DNA of 64,000 nucleotides, taken from Rhizobium sp. Root708. GTDB taxonomy: Bacteria > Pseudomonadota > Alphaproteobacteria > Rhizobiales > Rhizobiaceae. The stretch lies in the NCBI RefSeq assembly GCF_001429725.1, contig NZ_LMHV01000023.1, positions 248,767 through 312,766 of the forward strand, given 5' to 3'. Of the stretch, positions 1 through 7,784 are shown piece by piece. A model generated the notes under the pieces. It did not search any database. It worked only from the letters and a program-made list of their open reading frames with translations, and had not been told where the DNA came from. Position numbers and translations under genes: made by a program. How positions within the stretch are numbered: the stretch's first letter is position 1; the number at the start of each line of letters is the position of its first letter.

Positions 1-236
1 TCCCAGGTCGGCGTACCCGCCTTGACCTTGGCCTGAAGAACGCCGTAGCCACCTTCCCAGCTCTCGTCGAGAACAGGCTTGCCGGATTCTTTCGCGTAGG
101 GCTCAAAGAAAATCTTGCGCTGCGCATCTTGGAAGTTGCCGCCCCAAGACACAACTGTCAGGTCGCGAGCCTGTGCGGCGAGAACGCCGCATGCCAATAC
201 CGTTGTCGCAATAAGTGATACTCGAAGGAGTTTCAT
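1..236 (-). CDS. Periplasmic ABC transporter solute-binding protein, N-terminal fragment
   Basis: Only the first 78 codons are in the window; the gene continues past base 1. The protein begins with a Sec signal peptide (MKLLRVSLIATTVLACGVLA, cleavage after AQA), then RDLTVVSWGGNFQDAQRK, the usual opening of PotD/PotF-like family 1 binding proteins for polyamines and related small organic ligands. The ATG at 236 has a GGGGAA ribosome site a few bases upstream. It lies downstream of the XRE-cupin regulator on the same strand and close to a divergent histidinol-dehydrogenase paralogue, so it is probably the uptake component of that catabolic locus. The ligand cannot be told from the fragment. 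Confidence 0.8.
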   Translation of the reverse strand, partial: MKLLRVSLIATTVLACGVLAAQARDLTVVSWGGNFQDAQRKIFFEPYAKESGKPVLDESWEGGYGVLQAKVKAGTPTW

Positions 237-354
237 CGAACGTTCCCCTTTTTGGAATTGAACATTGATTAGGAAACCACGTTTTAATCGTTTTGGAAGG
301 CGGCCGGAGCGGTGTGGTGACTATTCTCACCGCCGGTTAGGGGCGTGGATACAG

Positions 355-903
355 CTAGTAGGTGGGCGGCGTAATCGCACTCAGAATTTCACTCTCGCCC
401 TCGTGGACATTCCGGAACCGGTGCGGCAGGCGACTATCGAAATAGTAGCCGTCGCCAGGCCCGAGAACTTTCTGCTGTCCGCCGACGGTGATCTCCACCG
501 CCCCTGACAAGACCATTCCGGCCTCCTGCGCGGCGTGCGTGAAAGCTTCGCCCGAGTCCGCACCGACCGCATATCGTTCGTGCAGCATCAGGAGTTGGCG
601 ATTTGGATGATCGAGGCCGATGACACGGTATGAGATGGTGTCGACCTTCCCGATCTCCACCAGATCCTGTGCGGTGTAGAAAGGCGTATAGGGCAAGCTC
701 GACTGCAGATCGGAAAAGAAGCCAGGCAGGGTCGTGCCCAACGCATCAAGGACAGCGCCAAGCGTATCGATGGACGGGCTCATCCGGTCGCGCTCGATCA
801 GCGAGATCGTTGAATGAGATATCCCGGACCGCGCAGCCAACTCGCGGACGCCCAAGTCACGGCGGCGCCTGAGCTCCCTGAGCTTGCTTCCAATCTTCGG
901 CAT
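355..903 (-). CDS. XRE-family transcriptional regulator with C-terminal cupin domain
   Basis: A 182-residue regulator. Residues about 6-60 form a helix-turn-helix (RRRRDLGVRELAARSGISHS, then TISLIERDRMSPS), and about 105-178 form a small-molecule-binding cupin barrel. This architecture is common in regulators of amino-acid, polyamine and sulfonate catabolism (PuuR-like). I chose the ATG at 903, which has AGGGGG five to six bases upstream, over an in-frame GTG at 930. The gene is divergent from the histidinol-dehydrogenase-like gene at 1084, with 180 bp between them, and upstream of the binding protein at 236. It probably controls both in response to a ligand bound in the cupin; the ligand is unknown. 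Confidence 0.85.
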   Translation of the reverse strand: MPKIGSKLRELRRRRDLGVRELAARSGISHSTISLIERDRMSPSIDTLGAVLDALGTTLPGFFSDLQSSLPYTPFYTAQDLVEIGKVDTISYRVIGLDHPNRQLLMLHERYAVGADSGEAFTHAAQEAGMVLSGAVEITVGGQQKVLGPGDGYYFDSRLPHRFRNVHEGESEILSAITPPTY

Positions 904-1083
904 AAAGGCCCCCTGTTCAAAGTCAAACACTCGCGCAACATCGCATCGTCGGACTCGATCGACTACCGGCAGTTAGTAGCGACCCCCGGGGCTGGTGAAA
1001 ATACTGAACAGCTGTCCAGTGGGTAATTGTCGGACTGTCTGGAGTGCGTGATGCTTTGTCCAGCACGCACACAGGAGACTTTC

Positions 1084-2388
1084 ATGACATCGCGGCTCGA
1101 TGCTCTCAAAGGCAAATTCATTCAGATCAAGGAACCGACGCGGGACGCGGTTTCCGACACGGCACCCGTCGAGAAGACGGTCAAGGACATCATTGCCCAG
1201 GTCCGCGAGCGCGGCGACGCAGCTGTCCGCGATTATTCTCTCCAGTTTGACAAGTCCGAGCTCGATAAGTTCGAGGTCACCGAAGAAGAAAAGCTCAAGG
1301 CGGTCGCAGATCTCGACCCGCAAACGCGCGAGGACACCGAGTTCGCGATCGCCAATGTCCGCAAGTTTGCCGAAGCGCAGCTGAAGACGATCCTTCCGCT
1401 CGAGGTCGAGACGTTGCCCGGCGTTCACCTAGGCCATCGCGTCATTCCGATCGAAATTGTCGGCTGCTACGTTCCCGGTGGTCGCTATCCGCTGCTTTCG
1501 GCTCCGGTCATGACGATCGTACCGGCGAAAGTCGCCGGCTGCGACCAGGTGATCGCCTGCCTGCCGCCGAATGCCCATCCGGCGATGATCGCTGGTTGCC
1601 ACCTCGCCGGCGCTGACCGCATCTTCCGTGTCGGCGGCGCGCAGGCTATCGCTGCAATGGCCTACGGCACCGAGACAATTCCGGCCGTGGACAAGATCGT
1701 CGGCCCGGGCAATGCCTTCGTCAACGAAGCGAAGCGCCAGGTGTTCGGTCAGGTCGGCATCGATCAGCTCGCAGGTCCGAGCGAAATTTTCATCGTCGCG
1801 GACGAAACCGGCAATGCCGAGATGATCGCGACCGACCTGCTCGCGCAGGCCGAGCACGACGTTCGCACCCGCGTCGGTCTAGTAACGACGGACCGCAAGC
1901 TTGCGGACGCGGTTCTGGTCGCGGTCGAAAAGCAGCTGCTGGATCTGCCGACGGCAAACGTCGCGGGCGTCGCCTGGAAGGACTATGGCGAAATCACCGT
2001 TGTCGAAGATGAAGCTTCGATGATCGCCTATTCGGACTACATCGCCACCGAACATCTCCAGGTTCACACGCGCGATCCTCAGGCGACCGCCAAGAAGCTG
2101 CGCAACTACGGCTCCATCTTCATTGGTGAGCTGGCAAGCGTCGTCTATTCAGACAAGTGCAGCGGTACGAACCACACCCTGCCGACGATGGCAGCCGGCC
2201 GCTACACGGGCGGACTCTGGGTCGGTTCGTACGTGAAGATCGCCACGCACCAGTGGCTCGACGAGCGCGGCGTCGCAGCCGTCGCGCCGGCCGCCGTTCG
2301 TCAGAGCGCGACCGAGAAACTCGAAGGCCACCGCCGCGCGGCGGCACTACGTCTCAACCCGCAGCAACTCGCTGCTGTCTCGAAGTAA
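1084..2388 (+). CDS. Histidinol dehydrogenase family protein (hisD paralogue)
   Basis: A 434-residue NAD-dependent zinc dehydrogenase of the HisD family. The catalytic and zinc residues are present: Gln255 and His258 (LLAQAEHD), Glu323-His324 (TEHLQVH), Asp357 (YSDKCSG) and His416 (KLEGHRRAA), near the E. coli positions 259, 262, 326/327, 360 and 419. The segment after GTNHTLPT reads YTGGLWVGSYVKIATHQ, unlike the F-x-K-R-S/T stretch of biosynthetic HisD, and no his genes are nearby. This fits the catabolic paralogues, such as the sulfopropanediol dehydrogenase HpsN, that oxidise an alcohol to an acid in two steps. The ATG at 1084 follows AGGAG; an upstream in-frame GTG at 1027 was not chosen. 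The true substrate is unproven. Confidence 0.85.
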   Translation: MTSRLDALKGKFIQIKEPTRDAVSDTAPVEKTVKDIIAQVRERGDAAVRDYSLQFDKSELDKFEVTEEEKLKAVADLDPQTREDTEFAIANVRKFAEAQLKTILPLEVETLPGVHLGHRVIPIEIVGCYVPGGRYPLLSAPVMTIVPAKVAGCDQVIACLPPNAHPAMIAGCHLAGADRIFRVGGAQAIAAMAYGTETIPAVDKIVGPGNAFVNEAKRQVFGQVGIDQLAGPSEIFIVADETGNAEMIATDLLAQAEHDVRTRVGLVTTDRKLADAVLVAVEKQLLDLPTANVAGVAWKDYGEITVVEDEASMIAYSDYIATEHLQVHTRDPQATAKKLRNYGSIFIGELASVVYSDKCSGTNHTLPTMAAGRYTGGLWVGSYVKIATHQWLDERGVAAVAPAAVRQSATEKLEGHRRAAALRLNPQQLAAVSK

Positions 2389-2428
2389 AGATGTCGCCGG
2401 GTTGAATACCCGTCTCTGCGGAAACGAG

Positions 2429-2459
2429 GCCATTCCTCCGGGGATGGCTTTTGTTTGTT
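2429..2459 (+). terminator. Rho-independent terminator after hisD paralogue
   Basis: GCCATTCC pairs with GGGGATGGC around a very short loop and is followed by TTTTGTTTGTT. It lies 40 bases after the hisD-paralogue stop and separates that gene from the aminotransferase. Confidence 0.75.
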
Positions 2460-2653
2460 GGCGTGCTCGGACTGGCATTAGTCTCCGGGCCGACCTACCA
2501 TCCCTACCAAGCAACCTTCACGAGTTGCACATGGCCCGACGCGGCGCCCCTCCTCTGTAAAATGACCGTTCGGTTGTTTTCAGACTTTCCAAGACTGGCC
2601 CGTCGGAAGTAGTGTCGCCGCCATTCATCCAATGGGCTATTAAGGTGCCACTA

Positions 2654-3754
2654 ATGACCGTGACGTCGACTTCCACCGAAATCCAAATCGAATTCCACAA
2701 GTCCCCCGTTTCCGAGGCCGACCGTATCCGCCTGCTGGAGACGCCGGGATTCGGAAAGGTTTTCACGGATCACATGGTGTTGGCGCGATGGACCGCCGAC
2801 AAGGGTTGGCACGACGCCAAGGTCACGCCGAGACGCCCTCTCGAGCTCGACCCCGCGAGCGCGGTTCTGCATTACGCTCAGGAAATCTTCGAGGGCATGA
2901 AGGCTTATCGCGCCGACGACGGCCGGATTCTGCTGTTCCGCCCCGAGGAAAACGCCCGCCGCTTTGCGCAATCGGCCACCCGCATGGCGATGCCTCCCGT
3001 GCCGGAAGAGCTTTTCCTGAACGCGGTGGAAGAACTCGTCCGCGTTGACAAGGCCTGGGTGCCTTCCGGCGACGCCAGCCTCTATCTTCGCCCCTTCATG
3101 TTCGCCAACGAGGCATTCCTGGGTGTTCGTCCGGCCCAGGAATACATCTTCTGCATCATTGCTTCTCCGGTCGGTGCTTATTTCAAAGGCGGAGCCAAGG
3201 CCGTCTCCCTGTGGGTCGAGACCGAATACACGCGGGCGGCCAATGGCGGCACCGGTGCTGCGAAGTGCGGCGGAAATTACGCCGCAAGTCTTATCGCGCA
3301 GGCCGAGGCGGCGAAAAAGAACTGCGATCAGGTCGTCTTTCTCGATGCGGCTGAACATCGTTGGGTCGAGGAACTTGGCGGCATGAACGTGTTCTTCGTC
3401 ATGAACGACGGATCCGTCGTGACCCCGCCGCTCGGCGGCACGATCCTGCCTGGCATCACGCGGGCCTCTGTCATCGCGCTCGCCGAAGAGAAGGGCCTGC
3501 GCATCGAACAGCGCCCATACTCCTTCGCGGAATGGCAGGAAGACGCTGCCAGCGGCAAACTCTCCGAAGCTTTCGCCTGCGGCACCGCCGCGGTCTTGGC
3601 GGGTATTGGCCTGGTTCGGCATGCCGGCGGCGAATTCCTGGTCGGAGACGGACAGACCGGCAAGTTGACCAGCGAACTCCGCGAGGAACTCGTCAGCCTG
3701 CAAAAGGGTGTCACCAACGACGAGCGTGGCTGGACGCGTCGCATCCTGGCCTGA
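2654..3754 (+). CDS. ilvE: Branched-chain amino acid aminotransferase
   Basis: A 366-residue class IV PLP-dependent aminotransferase, interconverting leucine, isoleucine or valine with their 2-oxo acids using 2-oxoglutarate/glutamate. It belongs to the longer, eukaryote-like BCAT subgroup. Diagnostic stretches are YAQEIFEGMKAYR (about 74-86), LRPFMFANEAFLGV (145-158), the cofactor-lysine region AAKCGGNYAAS (Lys204) and VEELGGMNVFFV. The ATG at 2654 follows AAGGTG about ten bases upstream; an in-frame GTG at 2612 has no better ribosome site. It stands alone after a terminator, so it looks like a monocistronic housekeeping gene. Confidence 0.93.
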   Translation: MTVTSTSTEIQIEFHKSPVSEADRIRLLETPGFGKVFTDHMVLARWTADKGWHDAKVTPRRPLELDPASAVLHYAQEIFEGMKAYRADDGRILLFRPEENARRFAQSATRMAMPPVPEELFLNAVEELVRVDKAWVPSGDASLYLRPFMFANEAFLGVRPAQEYIFCIIASPVGAYFKGGAKAVSLWVETEYTRAANGGTGAAKCGGNYAASLIAQAEAAKKNCDQVVFLDAAEHRWVEELGGMNVFFVMNDGSVVTPPLGGTILPGITRASVIALAEEKGLRIEQRPYSFAEWQEDAASGKLSEAFACGTAAVLAGIGLVRHAGGEFLVGDGQTGKLTSELREELVSLQKGVTNDERGWTRRILA

Positions 3755-3806
3755 GCCTTGGATAGCGACCTTCTGGATGTTTGAGGCTTAGCCCTCCTTA
3801 TGAAAA

Positions 3807-3836
3807 ATCTCGACGACACGGCAATGTTGTCGAGAT
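3807..3836 (-). terminator. Stem-loop terminator between convergent genes
   Basis: ATCTCGACGACA at 3807-3818 pairs with TGTTGTCGAGAT at 3825-3836, a 12-bp stem with one G-T wobble and a six-base loop. Read on the minus strand it is followed directly by TTTTTCA, so it can end the leftward organosulfur operon whose last stop is at 4031. On the plus strand it is 50 bases past ilvE but lacks a T-run. Confidence 0.55.
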
Positions 3837-4030
3837 CGGCTACGCCTGGGAAATCATGATGGGCGGAACAACCGGCCAGCAGGGAACGCCTCCGCAGGTG
3901 CGGAACTCGCTTATCTATACAGTCCTGAAGTGATGCGCTGATAGGCCGGAAGCTGATCCGTAACACTCGCTTAGTTCGGTAGTGACGCAATAGGCGACCG
4001 CTTGATTGGGCAGGTCATGTCCCGCCTCCG

Positions 4031-5338
4031 TCATGCGGGATAAGGCAGCCCGTATCTTTCGCGGATCGTTCGGCCCTCGTACCGGCGGGGATATACCTCT
4101 CGATCCTGGAGGATCGGGATGACCTTGCCGACGAACTCCTCGATATCATCGGGCGCCCGAGGCGGTTGCAGCGTGTAGCCGTCCACCGTGCCGTCTTCCC
4201 ACAAGTCGATCATCTCTTCGGCCACCTCTTCCGCCGTGCCGAGCAGAAGCCGGTGATGGCCTTCGGAACGGCGCACCGCCTGACGAGCCGTGAGTTTCTC
4301 ATGCTGCAGCAGGTCGGAAAGGCCAAGCCCCATCCCCACGGCCTGCTGCCTGTTCGGGTCGGGCACGAAACGTTCGTAGTCCAGCAGGGCATCAGGATCA
4401 AAACGGTCACGGTCCAAACCGTGCTCGCGCACGAAACGCTCCAGCAGGCCATCCTCGGAGCCCGCGCCGCTGTGGAGTTCATGCTTGCGCAGCGCTTCCT
4501 TTCTGTCGTCGCCGACGATCACCACAAGTCCGGGAACGATGCGAATGCCGGACGGGTCGCGGCCGAGCGACACCGCCTTGTTGCGGACCTTGTCGCCGAA
4601 GGCCCTGCCCGCCGGTTTCGACAGGATGTTGCAATAGATGATCTCGCCGTGCCGCGCCGCAAGCTCGATACCGCCCTCCGAGGCACCAGCCTGAGCGATG
4701 ACGGGATGGCCCTGTGGGCCACGCGGGACATTGAGGGGGCCACGCACCTGGAAGATGGCGCCGTCATGATCGATGGTCGCGGCGCTGGTGCTGTCCCAGA
4801 AGCGATCAGAGGGAACCTCGCCCTCGCGCCGCGGATCCCAGCTCGACCACAGCTTCTTCGCCACGTCGAGAAATTCGGTCGCCCGAGCATAGCGCTCGTT
4901 GCGCGGCGGCAGTGCCGCACTGCCGAAATTGGCTGCGACATTCGGATTGAACGACGAGACGATGTTGACGATCAGCCGACCGCCCGAGACGATATCGAGT
5001 GACTGGGTGCGCCGCGCGAAGTTATAGGGTGAGTTGTAGGTAGACGAAACCGTGACGACAAAGCCGATGTCGGGCACTTGCGCGGCCAGCGTCGTACAGA
5101 GGATCAGCGGATCGATCGTGTGGAACGGGCGGCCGAGCGGTTCCGTCATCAACACCGGATGATCGGAGAAGAATACGGCATCGAACAGCCCCTTGTGGGC
5201 GATTTCCGCCAGCCTCCGGTAATAGGCGGGATCGTTGATATCGTGCCTGTCACCGCTGCGGTATTTCCATGCATTGGCAAGATAGCCGGTGGAGTTCAGC
5301 CCGACATTGAGGTTCATGCGACGTTTTTGAATGCTCAT
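4031..5338 (-). CDS. DszA/NtaA-type flavin-dependent monooxygenase (LLM class)
   Basis: A 435-residue bacterial-luciferase-fold monooxygenase of the NtaA/SnaA/DszA subfamily, which uses FMNH2 from a separate reductase to oxygenate and cleave C-S or C-N bonds. Typical blocks are MNLNVGLNSTGYLANAWKYR at the N-terminus, FDAVFFSDHPVLM, SSTYNSPYNFARRTQSLDIVS, SGGRLIVNIVSSFNP, RGPLNVPRGPQGHPVIAQAG and ASEGGIELAARHGE. Its start overlaps the stop of the preceding acyl-CoA-dehydrogenase-fold gene by four bases (ATGA), so the two are translationally coupled, like the DszC-DszA pair in sulfone formation and cleavage. It is the last gene of the operon 9383-4031. The substrate is not predictable from sequence alone. 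Confidence 0.88.
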   Translation of the reverse strand: MSIQKRRMNLNVGLNSTGYLANAWKYRSGDRHDINDPAYYRRLAEIAHKGLFDAVFFSDHPVLMTEPLGRPFHTIDPLILCTTLAAQVPDIGFVVTVSSTYNSPYNFARRTQSLDIVSGGRLIVNIVSSFNPNVAANFGSAALPPRNERYARATEFLDVAKKLWSSWDPRREGEVPSDRFWDSTSAATIDHDGAIFQVRGPLNVPRGPQGHPVIAQAGASEGGIELAARHGEIIYCNILSKPAGRAFGDKVRNKAVSLGRDPSGIRIVPGLVVIVGDDRKEALRKHELHSGAGSEDGLLERFVREHGLDRDRFDPDALLDYERFVPDPNRQQAVGMGLGLSDLLQHEKLTARQAVRRSEGHHRLLLGTAEEVAEEMIDLWEDGTVDGYTLQPPRAPDDIEEFVGKVIPILQDREVYPRRYEGRTIRERYGLPYPA

Positions 5339-6588
5339 GCGTCAGTCCGTTCTGCCTGTTCTTCTTTTGCGACACCGACGCCCGCCTGCGGGCCCGGGAT
5401 CGTGCCGTTGACGGCGAAGTCGCCGACGATGCGATCGTGGTAGATGCGCGGATTGTGGGAGGCGATGGTGCGTGCGTTGCGCCAATGGCGGTCGAGACCG
5501 TGGCCGCGCTTGGCGGCGGATGCTCCCAACGCGTCGAACAGCACCGTGCTCGCATCGAGGATAAGCGAGGTGACGACGGTCACCGACTGGCTGACCTCGA
5601 GCTCGGCATTGCGGCCGGCCAGCGCGATCTGCTCCTGATCGCCGCCTTGGTTGGCCTCGTAGGCACGCTGCAGCGCCCTGGCAGCCTGGAGCACGATCGC
5701 GCCGGCGCTATAGGCTGCGCCTCTCACCTTCCCCACCACCTGCTGGACCTGCGCATCCTGAGCGGATCGGGACGCGATGCCTCGGCTATAGACCCTTTTA
5801 CGTGCAGCTACATGCCGCGCCAGGTCGTTCGCCGCGGCGCGACCGATCCCGGCTAGCGAGGCGAGATGGACCAATTGGAAGAATCCGCCGGAATAGCTGA
5901 AACGCACCGAACTTGGCTTGATCAGCTCGTCGGCAATCTCGACATCGCGGAAACGGGCGGTGCCGCTTGCCGTCAGCGACTGGCCGAAGCCATCCCAGTC
6001 ATCGACGATCTCCACACCCGGCGCCGAAGTCGGCACCAGCGCGCCGATCGGCTGCCCATCCCCGTCGATCGCGCCGAGCGTGATCCAATCCGCATAGAGG
6101 GAGCCGGTGGTGTAGAATTTCTCGCCATCGAGCCGCCAATTGGCGCCATTGCGGACCAGTCGCGTCGAATAGCTGCCGAGCGGCGTGTCCCCAAGTTCGG
6201 AGAAACCGCTTCCGACAGTCTCGCCCTGCCCGAGCCTTTTCAGCCAGGCATCGCGCCAGGCGCTATCGGGCGCGTTCAGCAGATCCTCGGTGAAGCCGAA
6301 GTGGCTGCGGTAGGCGTTGGTGAGGTTCGGATCGGCCGCGGCAAGCTCGATGATGAGGCCGAAAAGCTCCGGCAAGGATACGCCGAAGCCGCCATAGGCG
6401 ACCGGTAATCGCAATCGCGAGAAGCCCGAGCTTTTCAGCCACTCGTAGGCATCGAATGGCAATTCGTGAGCGAGGTCGCGGTCAACAGCCCGCTCACCGA
6501 TACGGGCGAATACCGGCCTGAAGGTCTGCGCGAGACGCTCGAAGCGCTCGCTGGGCGGTGCGCCCCAGGCACCATTGATATCAGTCAT
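5335..6588 (-). CDS. Acyl-CoA dehydrogenase-fold flavin monooxygenase (DszC/SfnB type)
   Basis: A 417-residue protein with the three-part acyl-CoA dehydrogenase fold: helical N-terminus (DRDLAHELPFDAYEWLKSSG), beta middle domain (GSGFSELGDTPLGS, LDGEKFYTTGSLYADW) and helical C-terminus with an ARTIASHNPRIYH ending. The DszC and SfnB relatives are FMNH2-dependent oxygenases that oxidise sulfur or activate sulfones, not dehydrogenases. The ATG at 6588 follows GGAAACAAC. The gene overlaps the downstream DszA-like gene by four bases and follows the rhodanese gene by 93 bp. Context supports a role in organosulfur breakdown. It is about 30 residues longer than the SfnB-like paralogue at 9734. Confidence 0.85.
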   Translation of the reverse strand: MTDINGAWGAPPSERFERLAQTFRPVFARIGERAVDRDLAHELPFDAYEWLKSSGFSRLRLPVAYGGFGVSLPELFGLIIELAAADPNLTNAYRSHFGFTEDLLNAPDSAWRDAWLKRLGQGETVGSGFSELGDTPLGSYSTRLVRNGANWRLDGEKFYTTGSLYADWITLGAIDGDGQPIGALVPTSAPGVEIVDDWDGFGQSLTASGTARFRDVEIADELIKPSSVRFSYSGGFFQLVHLASLAGIGRAAANDLARHVAARKRVYSRGIASRSAQDAQVQQVVGKVRGAAYSAGAIVLQAARALQRAYEANQGGDQEQIALAGRNAELEVSQSVTVVTSLILDASTVLFDALGASAAKRGHGLDRHWRNARTIASHNPRIYHDRIVGDFAVNGTIPGPQAGVGVAKEEQAERTDA

Positions 6589-6681
6589 GATGTTGTTTCC
6601 TGTTTTAAAGCCGCAATACCGCCGGCTGACGACCGCGGCATGCGACGCTCGGTTCTCGTTCCGGCCGAGGCGAGCCTCGCC

Positions 6682-7767
6682 TCAAGCGGCTGCCCGATCC
6701 TGCGCCTCGAAATCGTGAAGCAGGAGTGCGATCTCGAACCCGCGGCGGGAAAGCCAGTGGGCGACGATACGGGCGCGCGACCCAAGCAAATCATCGATCA
6801 GCACGATGCGGGCGCCACGCACGGCGATCGTCCGATAGGCTACGCCGAGAAGCTGCCCGCCCTCGGACGAGATCGATCCGGCGAGGTTCGCGCGCGCGAA
6901 TTCCTCCGGCGTGCGGACATCGAGCAGATAGGTCGTACGCGCCGGATCGGCGTTCCATCCCTCGGCGGTCTGCCGATCGATGAACGTCAGTCCGTCCCTT
7001 GCCGAAAGGCTCTCGCCGCGCTCGCTTGCGAATTGGCGGGCCGTCTCGCTTGGCTCGCCGTAAGACGCCGTGCGACCGGTCTCCAGTTCGAAACCCGCAT
7101 CGGTCCAGCCGCGCGTCCCGTCGTCGAGATAGGAGACGGCGTTGGCGATACCGGCATCGATCAGCGTCTGCGCTCCGAGAATGGCGCGTGGCAGACCGGC
7201 GCAGGAAACGACAACCTTCGTTTCCCTGGAAGGGACGAGGTCCTTGAAGCGCAGCAGCAGTTCGGCTCCCGGTACGCCAACGGCGCCCGGCACGTGCGCC
7301 TTGTCGTATTCGGCGAGCGTGCGCGTATCGAGCACGATAACGTCCGTCCCCTGGTCACGCAGCGTCTTCAGTTCGGCGGCGGAGGTCACCGGTGTCTGCC
7401 TCTCCTCACGCACCATGGCGACGAAGGGAACACCGGGAATGTCGAAGGTCGGAAGCTTTCCACCTGCTTCCACCCAGGCGGGAATGCCGCCTTCCAGGAA
7501 ATAGGTGTCCGTCCAGCCCGCTTGCCGCAAACGGCCGACCGCCGCTTCTGCGGTGCCGTCGCCGCCATCGACCAGAACCGTGCGGACAATACGGCGCGGC
7601 ACGAAGCGACCGAGCTCGGCTTTTAGGCGCTCGGCCGGCAGATTCGTCGCAAACAGCGGCGACGCATAGCCGACATCCTCGGCCGGGCGGATATCGAGAA
7701 CCGCCAGTTCCAGCCCGTCGCCAAGCCAATCGATCAATGTGGCCTTGTCTATCGAATGTTTTGTCAT
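6682..7767 (-). CDS. Three-domain rhodanese-like sulfurtransferase
   Basis: A 361-residue protein of three tandem rhodanese modules, about residues 5-105, 125-235 and 245-360. Only the middle module has a catalytic cysteine, Cys189 in VVVSCAGLPRA. The equivalent loop is DGGDGTA in module 1 and IDDLLGSRA in module 3, so these are inactive structural modules. Rhodaneses move sulfane sulfur between thiols, sulfite and cyanide; in this operon it may process sulfur released by the downstream oxygenases. The ATG at 7767 follows GGAGTAGGGAC and sits 17 bp after the binding-protein stop. An upstream in-frame start at 7956 would lie inside that gene and was rejected. Confidence 0.88.
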   Translation of the reverse strand: MTKHSIDKATLIDWLGDGLELAVLDIRPAEDVGYASPLFATNLPAERLKAELGRFVPRRIVRTVLVDGGDGTAEAAVGRLRQAGWTDTYFLEGGIPAWVEAGGKLPTFDIPGVPFVAMVREERQTPVTSAAELKTLRDQGTDVIVLDTRTLAEYDKAHVPGAVGVPGAELLLRFKDLVPSRETKVVVSCAGLPRAILGAQTLIDAGIANAVSYLDDGTRGWTDAGFELETGRTASYGEPSETARQFASERGESLSARDGLTFIDRQTAEGWNADPARTTYLLDVRTPEEFARANLAGSISSEGGQLLGVAYRTIAVRGARIVLIDDLLGSRARIVAHWLSRRGFEIALLLHDFEAQDRAAA

Positions 7768-7784
7768 GTCCCTACTCCTCGATT

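Noticed and set aside
3328..3990. 220-codon minus-strand frame over the end of ilvE
   Set aside because: Shadow of ilvE extended into the intergenic region; no family features.
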